Of a DNA stretch of 57,964 bases, positions 25,735-36,100 are shown one piece after another. The stretch comes from a virus. The notes under the pieces are model-generated. The model made no database searches, was not told where the DNA came from, and saw nothing but the letters and a program-made list of their open reading frames with translations. The stretch lies in IMG/VR virus record IMGVR_UViG_3300024327_000007, positions 1 through 57,964 of that record. The stretch is one strand, 5' to 3'. The position numbers and the translations under genes were made by a program. Each line of letters opens with the position of its first letter. Within the stretch, counting starts at the first letter, position 1.

Positions 25735-28700
25735 ATGTCACTAATAAATCTGTTAAATGAGCAAACTAGAGAGAATGAAAAACAGGAAATAAGGAATAGT
25801 GGGCGAACGCTACTTAGCGGTGTTGCTGTTGCTGGAACGGCGTATTACCTGAACAAGAACATAAACTTAACTGGTGGAGTTAAAAAAACATATGGAGTTT
25901 TAAAAAACTCCTCCGCATCAGGCAATGAGCTTGGTGCTGCTGGACGTGCCCTCAGAAGCGACGCAGATGAATTAAAAGCTATACTCGACGCCAGCAAGAG
26001 AACCAGTCTAGAGAAGTTTAAAACTACTATACTAAGTGACGATAAGTTAGAGGAGTTATTTAAGCAGGGGGGTGATGCAGAAGGTGCGCGAGCGTTCTTA
26101 TCAGCGCTATTTGATAGTGCTAGTGATGAGCTAGTAGATGACTCTAGTAGCTTAAAAGCATCAATTGAAAACCTTTATGAGGGTGTAGGCAAAGGGGGCA
26201 CTATTGAGGAGAACGATAAGAATACGGCGATACAGTTCTATAAGCAAAACATAGAGACAAGTGGCCCAAGGCTTGAAGCCTTTAAAAGGCAGCATAGTTC
26301 CGCATTAAAGACTAGAGGTCAATTCGACTCCGTCATGAAAGACTTTACAGCTGAAGGAACAAGTACAGTAAGCTGGAAGTCTGCTAGGGAAGACAGCCTG
26401 TCTGTTGTTGGGAAGAAGAAGTTTGCTGAACTTAAAAATATGGTTCCTGGTGCTAAGAATATTAGCCTTGTTTCAATTGATGAGTTTGGTGGCAAAGCAA
26501 AAACGAGCGGGCAGCTTTCAGTATATGCTCGAATACAGCATGCTGGAGGCAGATATCAGAATGTAGCATTGGACTTGCAAGAACACGGAGAAACTGGTGC
26601 TAAAATTATCAGGGGAACTGAAAATTTATCAACAAGATACCAAACAGCTGGTGGTGTTATTGACGCCACCAAGTTATTCCCTGAACTGGATTTGAAGAGA
26701 TTATCTAGACCAGGAGGAATAAGTGCAGACGACGCAATTAAGAAAGCCACCGTTTCATTAGAAGACCACTTGTTCCAATTACTAAGAGAAAACAGAACAT
26801 CACTACAGAATTTTAGTACTAGAAATATAAATCAATACAACGATTATATTAGATCAATGTCCATTGAAGCACCCAGAGCAATGATGGAAGGTTTGAATGA
26901 AACTAGAACTGTGAACGGTAAGGTAGTCTCGCTAATCGATCAAGATTTGCAATCTGCAATTGCATCTTCCAGAACCTTGCAGTCCAATATACATAAGATT
27001 GCAGGACTAGAACATTTTGCAGCCAAAGATAGAGAACAAGTAACTAAAGCTATACTGCAGTACACACAGGAAGGTTACGGGGGTACTTCAGGTGCGCAAA
27101 CTTTAACCTCTAGATTTGTAGATCCATTTGATCTTAATAGAACCCGTGTCGTTGGTCATGTTGAATCATTGCGAACAAAGAGTGGCGATTTGACTCCCAC
27201 AGCATTCAATTTGATGCAACGCTATGGGCATCTTGATAGGAGTTTGCTTCCACAAACTGCGCGTGGGTCTCAGCTTCATGGACGTCCCGAAGTGGCAACT
27301 GGCTTTGATGGTAGCACCCCTGACTCTACTTTTGGACAAAGAAGTCGTGTTAAAGTGATGCAGGAAAAAGCGCACTTAGCAAAGCTTGTTAAGGAAGAGG
27401 AACTGTTGGAAAGTAGAGTGGCGTCCGCGCCCAATCCGTTCTGGGAAAGAAGTAAATTAAAGAAGAAACAAAAAGAGATAGCCGCTTATAAAGCGGGTAT
27501 TCCTGCTGGGGGTGGCATTAAAGTTAGTGGCACGGGATCAGAATTAATTGGGGTAACCAGCGACGCTAAGCTTGGAAAGCATGCCCGTGGAGTTAATATG
27601 GGGGCAATAATGCTTTTCAAAGGTCGCGAGAATACAGCAAAGCTTGGCCTTGCCGAAGGTATGAGCTACATGGGCGGTACTATTCAAGTGAAGCAGGATA
27701 TAAGCAAGACTGTGAATAGAGAGGGTCTTGGTCAAAGCAAATTAATGACTAAGCTTTTAGAAGCAAGAAGAGACGATACGCAGAAGTTTTTAACTATTGG
27801 TAGTACGATTGATGGAGATGACTTTGACATTGACGATTTCTTTAAGCAATTTGGAGATTCAGAGGGACGTGCTGTTCTGGGTAGACAAGATGACAGGGTG
27901 GTACATATTAAAAAGCACCAAGGCCTACGTCGCTTCACCTTGGGCTTAAGTGAAAAGAGCATGGAGACAAACAGAGATCGCTATCACATTATTGGTAAGA
28001 TTGAACAAGACGTGTCTCATAGTAAATTGTTTTCAGCTTTAGCAAAAGACACTACGTTGACGATAAGCCAAAGAAGTATGATTAATAAATTAAGTAGCCT
28101 AGGCTTAGAAGACGTAGGGGAGGCATTTTTTGATCCAAGTAGATTCGGTGGTAAAATAGCGAATACGCTATTAACAACGACAGCCCAAGTTGAAAAATCT
28201 GGAACTTATCTTAGGACGCAAATTCACGGTGGTATGAGAATGCTAGGTATGGATGAAGACATCTTAATGAAACAACTAGAGGCTACTAATGATGGTGACA
28301 AGCTACTAGCTGAAGTAAACAGTCGTCTGAAGGGTGCTACAATTACAAGCTTAGATCAAGCAACAGTTAAGCAGAGAGAAGCAGGCACGTTAGGTAAGTT
28401 CTTTGAAACTATTGCAGAGAGAGCAGGTAAGGAGGGGATATCTGCAGATAACTTTGGCTTAGTATTATCTCTCGCTCACGATAGAGCAGTTAACAGCAAA
28501 CATGGAATGGATTTGGAATATTTTCAGAATAAAATTAAAGCAGGTTTGGAAACTGCTGGAATTACTGGAGCAGAGGCCGACAATTACTTAAAAAAGACTG
28601 GCGAGATGGCTAAACAAGGAGTTGTGATTGGCGCAGCCTCCGCTACCGCTGGCACACCCCATACGAATCTTGCAAGGAATACAGCTAAAGCTGAGCCCAG

Positions 28701-31700
28701 ATTCGCAAACTATCTTTACACCTCACTTAGGGGTTTTTGGGGGATGGATAGCAAAGAAGCAACAGGTTACCTTTCCTCATATATGATGAGGATGGAGGGA
28801 TTCGAAGATAGGGCTTCTGGTCTTATTGGTATGAAAGTGGCTCAAGAATCTTTAGGCCAAGCGAGTGCTGAAAACATTCAAGAGCAGATATCAGGATTGA
28901 AAGACGTAAGAACGATGTCTCGTGAAGAAGTGACTAACTTACTTGAACTAGGACAAGGAGAAGAAAGGCAGGTAGTAAGCAAACTCTCTGAAGTTAAAAG
29001 CGGCAACATAATAAATCTAGAGGATATGGGACTTTCCAAAGATGCCTTGAGTAAGTTATATGAACAAACTGGAGGCAAGAAGGAGATTTTCCTACCTGGA
29101 GAAGACACTTTTAAAGGGTTTATTGGACATGAAATAAAATCATCACAAGAGACTATAAAGATAGAGGCGGAGTACGGTCGTAATGTAACCGACTTATTGT
29201 CGTCTTTATCTGGTCTCAAAGACGCAGGAGAAGATGCGGATCAAATTGACAGCGCAATGAAAGGCTTTGCCACTGTTCGGAAGTCTTTAAGTAAAGTTGC
29301 AGGCGCTGCAGTGAAACACAGCTTGTCAGGTCGAGTGACTGGCTCTGGGTCTTACATGGGTGGTGGGTTCACCTTAGGGAAAACCCCTGGTAAGCATATG
29401 GAAGGTACTGTTTTCAGCGACAATCTTTTTATTAATGCCAAGATAAACCGAAGTTTAACTGAGGTAGTAAATCAAGAGAAAGGCTACGTCGCCTTTCTAG
29501 ATCAGCAGGCGTTCCTTGACGGAATGACAAAATATGAGTCCGCTCTGAGTAAACACCTAACTCAGCAAGGAAGCACCTCCGTCAAGGAAGAGTCAAGAAA
29601 ATTGATGAATCAAACTTTAAAAGACTTCTTCCTAGGGATGCATCGAGCGAAGAAGACGGGCACCTCTGGAACTACAATAAGAAACCCGCTAATGGGTTTC
29701 GCTCACGTTTGGGCTAGTATGGGTTTGTATCAGTATGATTTTACTGATAAATTAAAACCACTTGAACTCTTAAGGAATAAGCCAGGGCAAGAGCGTACTG
29801 ATGACTATAAAGCTCATTTGAAAGAGGTTCGAAAATTAGCTAAACAGCCAAGAGTAGATGCTCTCTTAGAAAATCATGAGAAAATCAACACTGTAGAAAA
29901 ACGAAGCAACATATATGATAGAAGAGATCAGATTTCAACTGAGTACGAAAAGCTTCAGGGTGACGAGCTTGATAACTATCGAGAGCATAGACGACTCTTG
30001 AACCAAGAGAAAGGAGAAATCAAGCAGGGTGGTTATGAGCAATACATGGAGAGAAAAAGAGCACTCTATAAAGGGGAAGCGGGAGATTCCTATTCAATTG
30101 AGCGAGATCAAAGGAAGATGGGAGTCTTAGACAGAGAACTAGACAATGCCCATAATCGAAGATTGCACAGAGAAGGGAAGCTCATAGACGAGATCGACGA
30201 GACGAGGCTCACTAAACGAGGAGTTGAGACTAAACTTGCCAGCGATGAGATGCGGGAATTGTCAGAACAGCGTAGACTTTACAACGCAATGACAAGTGGA
30301 GACCCACTCTTAAAACAGTCTCCAGGAAAATTGGAAGCAGTAGAGGAAGAATTAGAGGTGCTTAACAAGCTGATGAAAAAGCAAGAGAAGCAATTAAACG
30401 ATGTTAGGGGCCAATTGGCTAAAGATGAATTTAATGTTGACTATTATGGAAGGAAGATTCTCGGTGGAGATGACGTATCTTTAGGAAATGTACAGAAATC
30501 AGTAGAGGAGATCTATGAAGAGACTTTGCATGATTTAGGTAAGGATTTCGCTGGTGAAAGAAAAGAGAAGACGACCATGGCGCCAGGCCCAACGGGTAGA
30601 AAGATAAAGGTGCCCCTAAAGGTAGATGGCGTTATTCAGTATGAAAAAGACTATCGTTATAGATACTTCGAGAACAGGGACGAAGCTAGTCACTTCTTAA
30701 ATCGCATGGGTAGCTTCTTCGGATTGAATGCTGAGGGATTTACCTCTCAGAGGAGTACTTACCAAGTTACGCAGTTTGATAAAATAAATGATGCGCTTGG
30801 TGAGACATTTGAAAAAGAAGGCTCCGCAAATGGCAAGACTTACCGAGCTAACGAAGTGGAGAGATTAAACACTAGAATGGGGGGGGAGGGGAAAGAAAAG
30901 TTCAATAGAAAAATTGAACGAATTCAATATGGAACCTATGTTGAGGATGTGAAAGGCGCTGCCTCTACAAGACATGCTAGAATCGACATTAACAAAGCTA
31001 GCAAAAAGCAGCTTTTAGAAACTCTTAAACCATCTCGTGGAAAAGCTATAAGCTCTGAGGTTGCAGATAATATAATAGCGGCAAGAAAAAAGGAGAAGTT
31101 TAAATCATTTGATGATTTGCAATCCAGAGTGAAAGGAATAGGTCCGAAAGCAATTGAGGCAAACCAGGACAGGATTGCATTTGCTCCGAAGGTATCTCGT
31201 ATAAATGCTTTTGAGCAATTAACAGGCGTAGTTAATCCTCGATTCGGAAGAGAACAGGTCAGTCCTGAGGATGATTTCTTTTTAAATAGGATTAGGCATA
31301 GAGAGATTGAGGCTGAATTAAATCGGATGCACGACCCCCAGGATAAAACATATGGTCAGTTGCATAAAAGAGACGAAAAAATAAAAGCACTTCAAGCAGA
31401 GCAAGCTGAAATAAAGGAGACTCTAGCTCCTATCAAAGATTTGAAGGGAGAAGATTCTTTAGATATGAAGCTTAGTGAGGTTGAACGACTTCAAATGGAA
31501 AAGCACCCAAGCGTTAAAGATGCTGCTGAATTCACTGGAGAAAAACTTCAAGGTGCTGAATACGTTGACAAGGATTTGAGAATTCTGGATGAATTCCACG
31601 GAGGGAGCGTGACTAAGGGCTCTCACTTAGCCGAGATTGAGCAAAAAATAAACCGGGGTGAGGCTAACGCCGACGTTGAAGACGCCTTTGGAAGGATCTT

Positions 31701-33177
31701 CCATAAGATGTATGGTGCACATCAGGAGTTCGGGGAGCATGGTGGTGGTACAATCCGCTTTCCACAAATTGAACTTGACATGGATATTGAAAACAAGGCT
31801 ACAGGAGTTGTATCGAAGTATTCAGGAAGAATGGATTTTACTAGATTCGGTATTGGTGACTATGACGCAGATCCTTATCAAGTCTTCTTTGACACTGATA
31901 AGACGCTTAGGAATAAGATTTCAGCAGGCCATGTAAATCCCGAGAAGATGATAACCTATGGCGCTGAGTTTCTAAGCAGCATGCACGTACTTGGCGAAGG
32001 TGTAGAGAAGTTAGGTGAGCGCATGGGCGCTTCGAAACTTACACTTGCACAAAGTCTAGTTGATGAATTTCAAAAAGAGCAAATAGTTAAGGGTATCGGT
32101 GGACTCGACGTTCAGGTTAAGGCCGGTATGCTGGGGTTAGCTCAGGCGGCTGCAGACGATACTGGTGGAGATTTTGGAGATCAATTCAAAAGAATAAAAG
32201 CTGGAGCTGCATTGATATCAGTTGCCCAAGAGGTGCTTGGAATAAAAGGTAAAAAGCTTCCAATTGCTGCTGATATTTCTAGAGAATATATGACAGCATT
32301 AAAGACTTCTTTTGAATCGGGAGAAGGCAGTGCGATTAAAAGCTTCTTCCAAGAGAAGATCTTTAAAGGAACTATTTTGGAAGGCCCAGACGCAGACCTA
32401 AGCATTAAGATGAGTAGTGTTAAATTTAATAACATCGCTGAGGGGGATGCGACTGCAAGTTTCAAGAGAGGGCTTGAAAATGTGAACTTGAGTGTACAAG
32501 AAATGTTTGATTCTTGGGATGCGATGTCTGCAAATGTTAAAAAACACAATTTGAACAAGTTTACTTCATCCAGCGGAATTGGCAATATGCTGGAATCATC
32601 AAGTCGGTTCAGTCATGAGCAATTGTTTCAGTTATTGAATCGAGGGCATTCTATGGAAGGTGGTCTCATAACTGGTGATATAGAAGCATTGCAAGATATA
32701 TTCACCAGGGCTGAAAGTGCAAAGCAAACACTTGCTGCTTCAATTAGTAGAGGGAAGGGTCTTGCTGGAGTTATTGCTGGAGGCTTATTAGCCTCCTATG
32801 CTATTGGAGCCAATCAAGAGATAGGAAGTTTAGAGCCAGGTGCAAAGTTTTCAGACAGAACTTCAAGAGAAGCTTTGAAAGCTGGAGAGAGCTTGAGCCA
32901 AAGAGCAGTTCAGCAGAATTTCTCTAGAGAGCATAAGCAGCCAAGCCCCTCTAGGATTGCAGGCGCAGACAATTTCTATGAAAGGCCTATTAATAGCGGA
33001 GTCTCTACTGTATCATTGAATCGTTCAATTAGAATGTTCGGTGAAGCCCCCAACCTATCAGCAGCCCAAAGCATGGGCAAGCATTTTGTATCTTCTGGAG
33101 GTCAAGCGTCATTAACCATTAATGATAATAGAAGACCAATAGGAAACGCTTATATGAATAAAATGATGAGAGATTAA
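25735..33177 (+). CDS. Giant tape-measure-like protein with HhH module (2480 aa)
   Basis: This 2480-residue protein is the best tape-measure candidate by size and place. A hydrophobic segment near residues 23-42 and another close to the C-terminus (LAGVIAGGLLASYAIGAN) flank mostly helical sequence, with heavily charged coiled coil at about 1345-1565. Residues 1749-1816 form a ComEA-like helix-hairpin-helix pair: DINKASKKQLLETL, then NIIAARKKEKFKSFDDL and VKGIGPKAIEAN. Such modules bind the DNA backbone without sequence preference. A later motif GDYDADPYQVFFD (Asp2042, 2044, 2046) is acidic and metal-site-like, of unknown meaning. Weak GAGG ribosome site. It may act in the tail lumen or be ejected with DNA. 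Confidence 0.6.
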   Translation: MSLINLLNEQTRENEKQEIRNSGRTLLSGVAVAGTAYYLNKNINLTGGVKKTYGVLKNSSASGNELGAAGRALRSDADELKAILDASKRTSLEKFKTTILSDDKLEELFKQGGDAEGARAFLSALFDSASDELVDDSSSLKASIENLYEGVGKGGTIEENDKNTAIQFYKQNIETSGPRLEAFKRQHSSALKTRGQFDSVMKDFTAEGTSTVSWKSAREDSLSVVGKKKFAELKNMVPGAKNISLVSIDEFGGKAKTSGQLSVYARIQHAGGRYQNVALDLQEHGETGAKIIRGTENLSTRYQTAGGVIDATKLFPELDLKRLSRPGGISADDAIKKATVSLEDHLFQLLRENRTSLQNFSTRNINQYNDYIRSMSIEAPRAMMEGLNETRTVNGKVVSLIDQDLQSAIASSRTLQSNIHKIAGLEHFAAKDREQVTKAILQYTQEGYGGTSGAQTLTSRFVDPFDLNRTRVVGHVESLRTKSGDLTPTAFNLMQRYGHLDRSLLPQTARGSQLHGRPEVATGFDGSTPDSTFGQRSRVKVMQEKAHLAKLVKEEELLESRVASAPNPFWERSKLKKKQKEIAAYKAGIPAGGGIKVSGTGSELIGVTSDAKLGKHARGVNMGAIMLFKGRENTAKLGLAEGMSYMGGTIQVKQDISKTVNREGLGQSKLMTKLLEARRDDTQKFLTIGSTIDGDDFDIDDFFKQFGDSEGRAVLGRQDDRVVHIKKHQGLRRFTLGLSEKSMETNRDRYHIIGKIEQDVSHSKLFSALAKDTTLTISQRSMINKLSSLGLEDVGEAFFDPSRFGGKIANTLLTTTAQVEKSGTYLRTQIHGGMRMLGMDEDILMKQLEATNDGDKLLAEVNSRLKGATITSLDQATVKQREAGTLGKFFETIAERAGKEGISADNFGLVLSLAHDRAVNSKHGMDLEYFQNKIKAGLETAGITGAEADNYLKKTGEMAKQGVVIGAASATAGTPHTNLARNTAKAEPRFANYLYTSLRGFWGMDSKEATGYLSSYMMRMEGFEDRASGLIGMKVAQESLGQASAENIQEQISGLKDVRTMSREEVTNLLELGQGEERQVVSKLSEVKSGNIINLEDMGLSKDALSKLYEQTGGKKEIFLPGEDTFKGFIGHEIKSSQETIKIEAEYGRNVTDLLSSLSGLKDAGEDADQIDSAMKGFATVRKSLSKVAGAAVKHSLSGRVTGSGSYMGGGFTLGKTPGKHMEGTVFSDNLFINAKINRSLTEVVNQEKGYVAFLDQQAFLDGMTKYESALSKHLTQQGSTSVKEESRKLMNQTLKDFFLGMHRAKKTGTSGTTIRNPLMGFAHVWASMGLYQYDFTDKLKPLELLRNKPGQERTDDYKAHLKEVRKLAKQPRVDALLENHEKINTVEKRSNIYDRRDQISTEYEKLQGDELDNYREHRRLLNQEKGEIKQGGYEQYMERKRALYKGEAGDSYSIERDQRKMGVLDRELDNAHNRRLHREGKLIDEIDETRLTKRGVETKLASDEMRELSEQRRLYNAMTSGDPLLKQSPGKLEAVEEELEVLNKLMKKQEKQLNDVRGQLAKDEFNVDYYGRKILGGDDVSLGNVQKSVEEIYEETLHDLGKDFAGERKEKTTMAPGPTGRKIKVPLKVDGVIQYEKDYRYRYFENRDEASHFLNRMGSFFGLNAEGFTSQRSTYQVTQFDKINDALGETFEKEGSANGKTYRANEVERLNTRMGGEGKEKFNRKIERIQYGTYVEDVKGAASTRHARIDINKASKKQLLETLKPSRGKAISSEVADNIIAARKKEKFKSFDDLQSRVKGIGPKAIEANQDRIAFAPKVSRINAFEQLTGVVNPRFGREQVSPEDDFFLNRIRHREIEAELNRMHDPQDKTYGQLHKRDEKIKALQAEQAEIKETLAPIKDLKGEDSLDMKLSEVERLQMEKHPSVKDAAEFTGEKLQGAEYVDKDLRILDEFHGGSVTKGSHLAEIEQKINRGEANADVEDAFGRIFHKMYGAHQEFGEHGGGTIRFPQIELDMDIENKATGVVSKYSGRMDFTRFGIGDYDADPYQVFFDTDKTLRNKISAGHVNPEKMITYGAEFLSSMHVLGEGVEKLGERMGASKLTLAQSLVDEFQKEQIVKGIGGLDVQVKAGMLGLAQAAADDTGGDFGDQFKRIKAGAALISVAQEVLGIKGKKLPIAADISREYMTALKTSFESGEGSAIKSFFQEKIFKGTILEGPDADLSIKMSSVKFNNIAEGDATASFKRGLENVNLSVQEMFDSWDAMSANVKKHNLNKFTSSSGIGNMLESSSRFSHEQLFQLLNRGHSMEGGLITGDIEALQDIFTRAESAKQTLAASISRGKGLAGVIAGGLLASYAIGANQEIGSLEPGAKFSDRTSREALKAGESLSQRAVQQNFSREHKQPSPSRIAGADNFYERPINSGVSTVSLNRSIRMFGEAPNLSAAQSMGKHFVSSGGQASLTINDNRRPIGNAYMNKMMRD

Positions 33178-33178
33178 T

Positions 33179-36100
33179 ATGCGGCAATTAAATAATATTC
33201 CTGATCTTTTGAAAGATGATTTCACATCAAGATTTATTATAAATGATATTGAGTTGCATGTACCACCAACAGCGATATCGGTGCATAAAGAAGGATTAGA
33301 ATATTCGTGGAAGACTCTGAGATCCAAAGTGTCAACAAAGGTGCTTTCTGGCAACGGAGTGTTTCACGCACAGATAAGTATTACGTTTCCAGCTGATTCA
33401 ATTGTGCTTTTACATAGACTTATTTCTCAGGTGAGAAATAATCCATTCGTGATGGTAGAAAATAACTTTCTCTCACAAAGCATATCGGACACGCACAAGT
33501 CTGCAAAACAAAAGAACTACTTTACGCTGTTTGGCTTTAACATCAGCAACCATCCTAGCTCCCCAGGAGCGTTCTTGGTTGAGTTGGATTTGAGATACTT
33601 CAACTACAAGCCTTACGGGAATGTCTTGAATTATAAAAAAGATTTCGTTCATAAAACGATTACAGAAAAAAAAGTCTCTGAATACGTGCATTCAGTATTT
33701 CCTCCTGAAGGTTCTCAAAAAGTATCCCCTGTTAAGAAGAGTGAACAAGAATTTAGTATTAATGGTTCGAACAGGACAAACAATCTTGCGGCCCCCCATT
33801 GGGAGAAACTTAAAATAGTACCTCAGGCTGGAGTAGGAATAACATCCAGCCCGAAGGATTCGAATGCATACAAGAGGTATTGCAATTTCTTACAGTTAAA
33901 ATATTTAAAAGAAAACTTTGGAATAACCATTGGGATGACGGCTTCAGCAGAAGGCTCAGTTAATAGAATTGTAGTTAATGAAAGGATCTTCAACTTACTG
34001 CAAGGTGTAGGCGACGAACCTATGGTCGGTTTGCATGAACTAAAAAGCGTGCAGGCTGGAAATAATCATATAAAAACATTAGATGACGGCTTAATTGAAC
34101 TCAGGCGAAATCTAACTCATGCGATACTTATGAGTGGGCTCAATACAAAGATAGTTGTCAAAGAATACATTTCGTTGGAACTGGGAGGAAACTTTCTATT
34201 TAGATATAGAAAAACCCTGAATAAAGGCACGGTTAAAAAGAATTTAAACGAAGCCAAAAAGCAAGAGAAGATAAAAGGAAACAGAGCCGAGATACATAAT
34301 CTCTTTAATAGTTTAAAGTCAGAAAAAGCAAAAGCTTTGACAGATATGACCCCTGTTCATTCTGGAGGTATATCTGTGGAGGTTCCAAGTGCGTGGGGCA
34401 GAGACTATACTTACTTAAGACCTTTGGAAGATAGGAGTATAGAAAAATATTACCCACCTGGAAATAATGTTGTTATAACTGAAAAAGCTGATAAAAAATT
34501 CACCATCACAGACATAAGTCGAAGTCACTCGGGAGGTCCAGCGTCACCAGTATTAAGTGTGATATCGGGGGAAATAACTCATAACGGAACTACTATAACG
34601 GTCGTGCAGAACACAGGAAAAGACGATGAGAAAAAAATCGTATATGAGGGGATTGAACTTATAGCTGATTTCACTGAGTTCTTCGATACGTACAACGACG
34701 ATATAAATCCTGCGGGCACAATACTTGGTTATTTTCCAACGAGCCAGGAGGTTACGGTTACTGCAGACTCTCAAATAATTAATGACATGCTGTTGAGTTT
34801 GACAGGTAAGGGCTTGAATGAAGAGCTAGTTAAATCTTCTAAAGAATATAATAAAAAGATTAAATCCATAAATCATAAATTTGATCAGGGGGATAATTAT
34901 TTAAACTCTAATGATGCAATCTATATGGATAGAATAAAGAAGGCGATAGATGAAGAAAACTATCATCAGTATATGTATCGTGCTGGGTTGGAAAACGTTT
35001 TTCAAAGAGCTCGATTACTAAGCTATGATTCCAATTTCTTTGAAAAAGATGTTGAGAACATTACAGGCATAAAAACAAATAATGATAACTATGATTCAGT
35101 CCCTAAGTTTGAGCAAGACATCACAAATGTTTCTTGTTCATTAAGAAACATAATAAGTTCGATACCCATACTTGGACATGAGTATCCTACGCACCAATTC
35201 TTAGGTAGCATAGAGCCAGTATTTCAATTTAACTTTATTGGTAAAAGCCACACCGATGGGCTGCCACCAAAGATAAAAGAGCTTGAAAGTATTCGCGCAC
35301 ATGTAGCCTATATGGCAAAGAACTTTCCTCAAATACCTGATGCAGGAAATATAATAGTAGAGTCATTAATAACTAAACTTGTTGGCTCATTTAAATATGC
35401 CGACATGGATGAGAAAATCATTGATTACGATAAGGGAACTCAGCCGCTCTACATAAGAGACTCTAAGCCAAGATTTATAATTTCTTCTACTGACACGTTT
35501 ACTATAGAAGGCTCTCCAGGAGCCGTTGGTTTAAACTTTAGATTCAGTGAGAGTAAGCCTTATGATGAGGAAGAGCTTAGAGAAGCTGTTACTTCTGATG
35601 TAGATGAAAAATATTTAGACCGCTATGCATCTATAATAAGAGAGTCTGATATCAATGTAAATGCGCCGTCATCAGCAGGGTCTCGTGGTAGTAGTGCCCT
35701 CAAAGGTGAACCCATAAAGCACAGCTACTCAAAAGCGAAGTATGTGCCCTTCCACTGGAATACAAGATATTTTAGTGCCAGCAAGTTTTATGGAAAAGCA
35801 AAGCGGCATCTAAGAGGGAGGTTAGTTAAAGAAGGAGCTAAAAACGCTTTGGGGAAATCAGGCCCAACAATAGATGAGAACGCCTATAAGTTCTATTTAA
35901 ACTTTATGGATCCATTGCAGGATTTATTAAATGAATATGGAAAACTAAAAGAGAAATCATATAAAATTAATGTGTTTTCAACTTTAGATGCATGGAATCC
36001 GGGGAAAAGTAGAAAGACCAAATCGAATCATTTTACTGGTGTTGCTGCAGATATTAGAATAAGCAATATGAACGCCATGGAGGCGAGTGCTTTAATAGAA

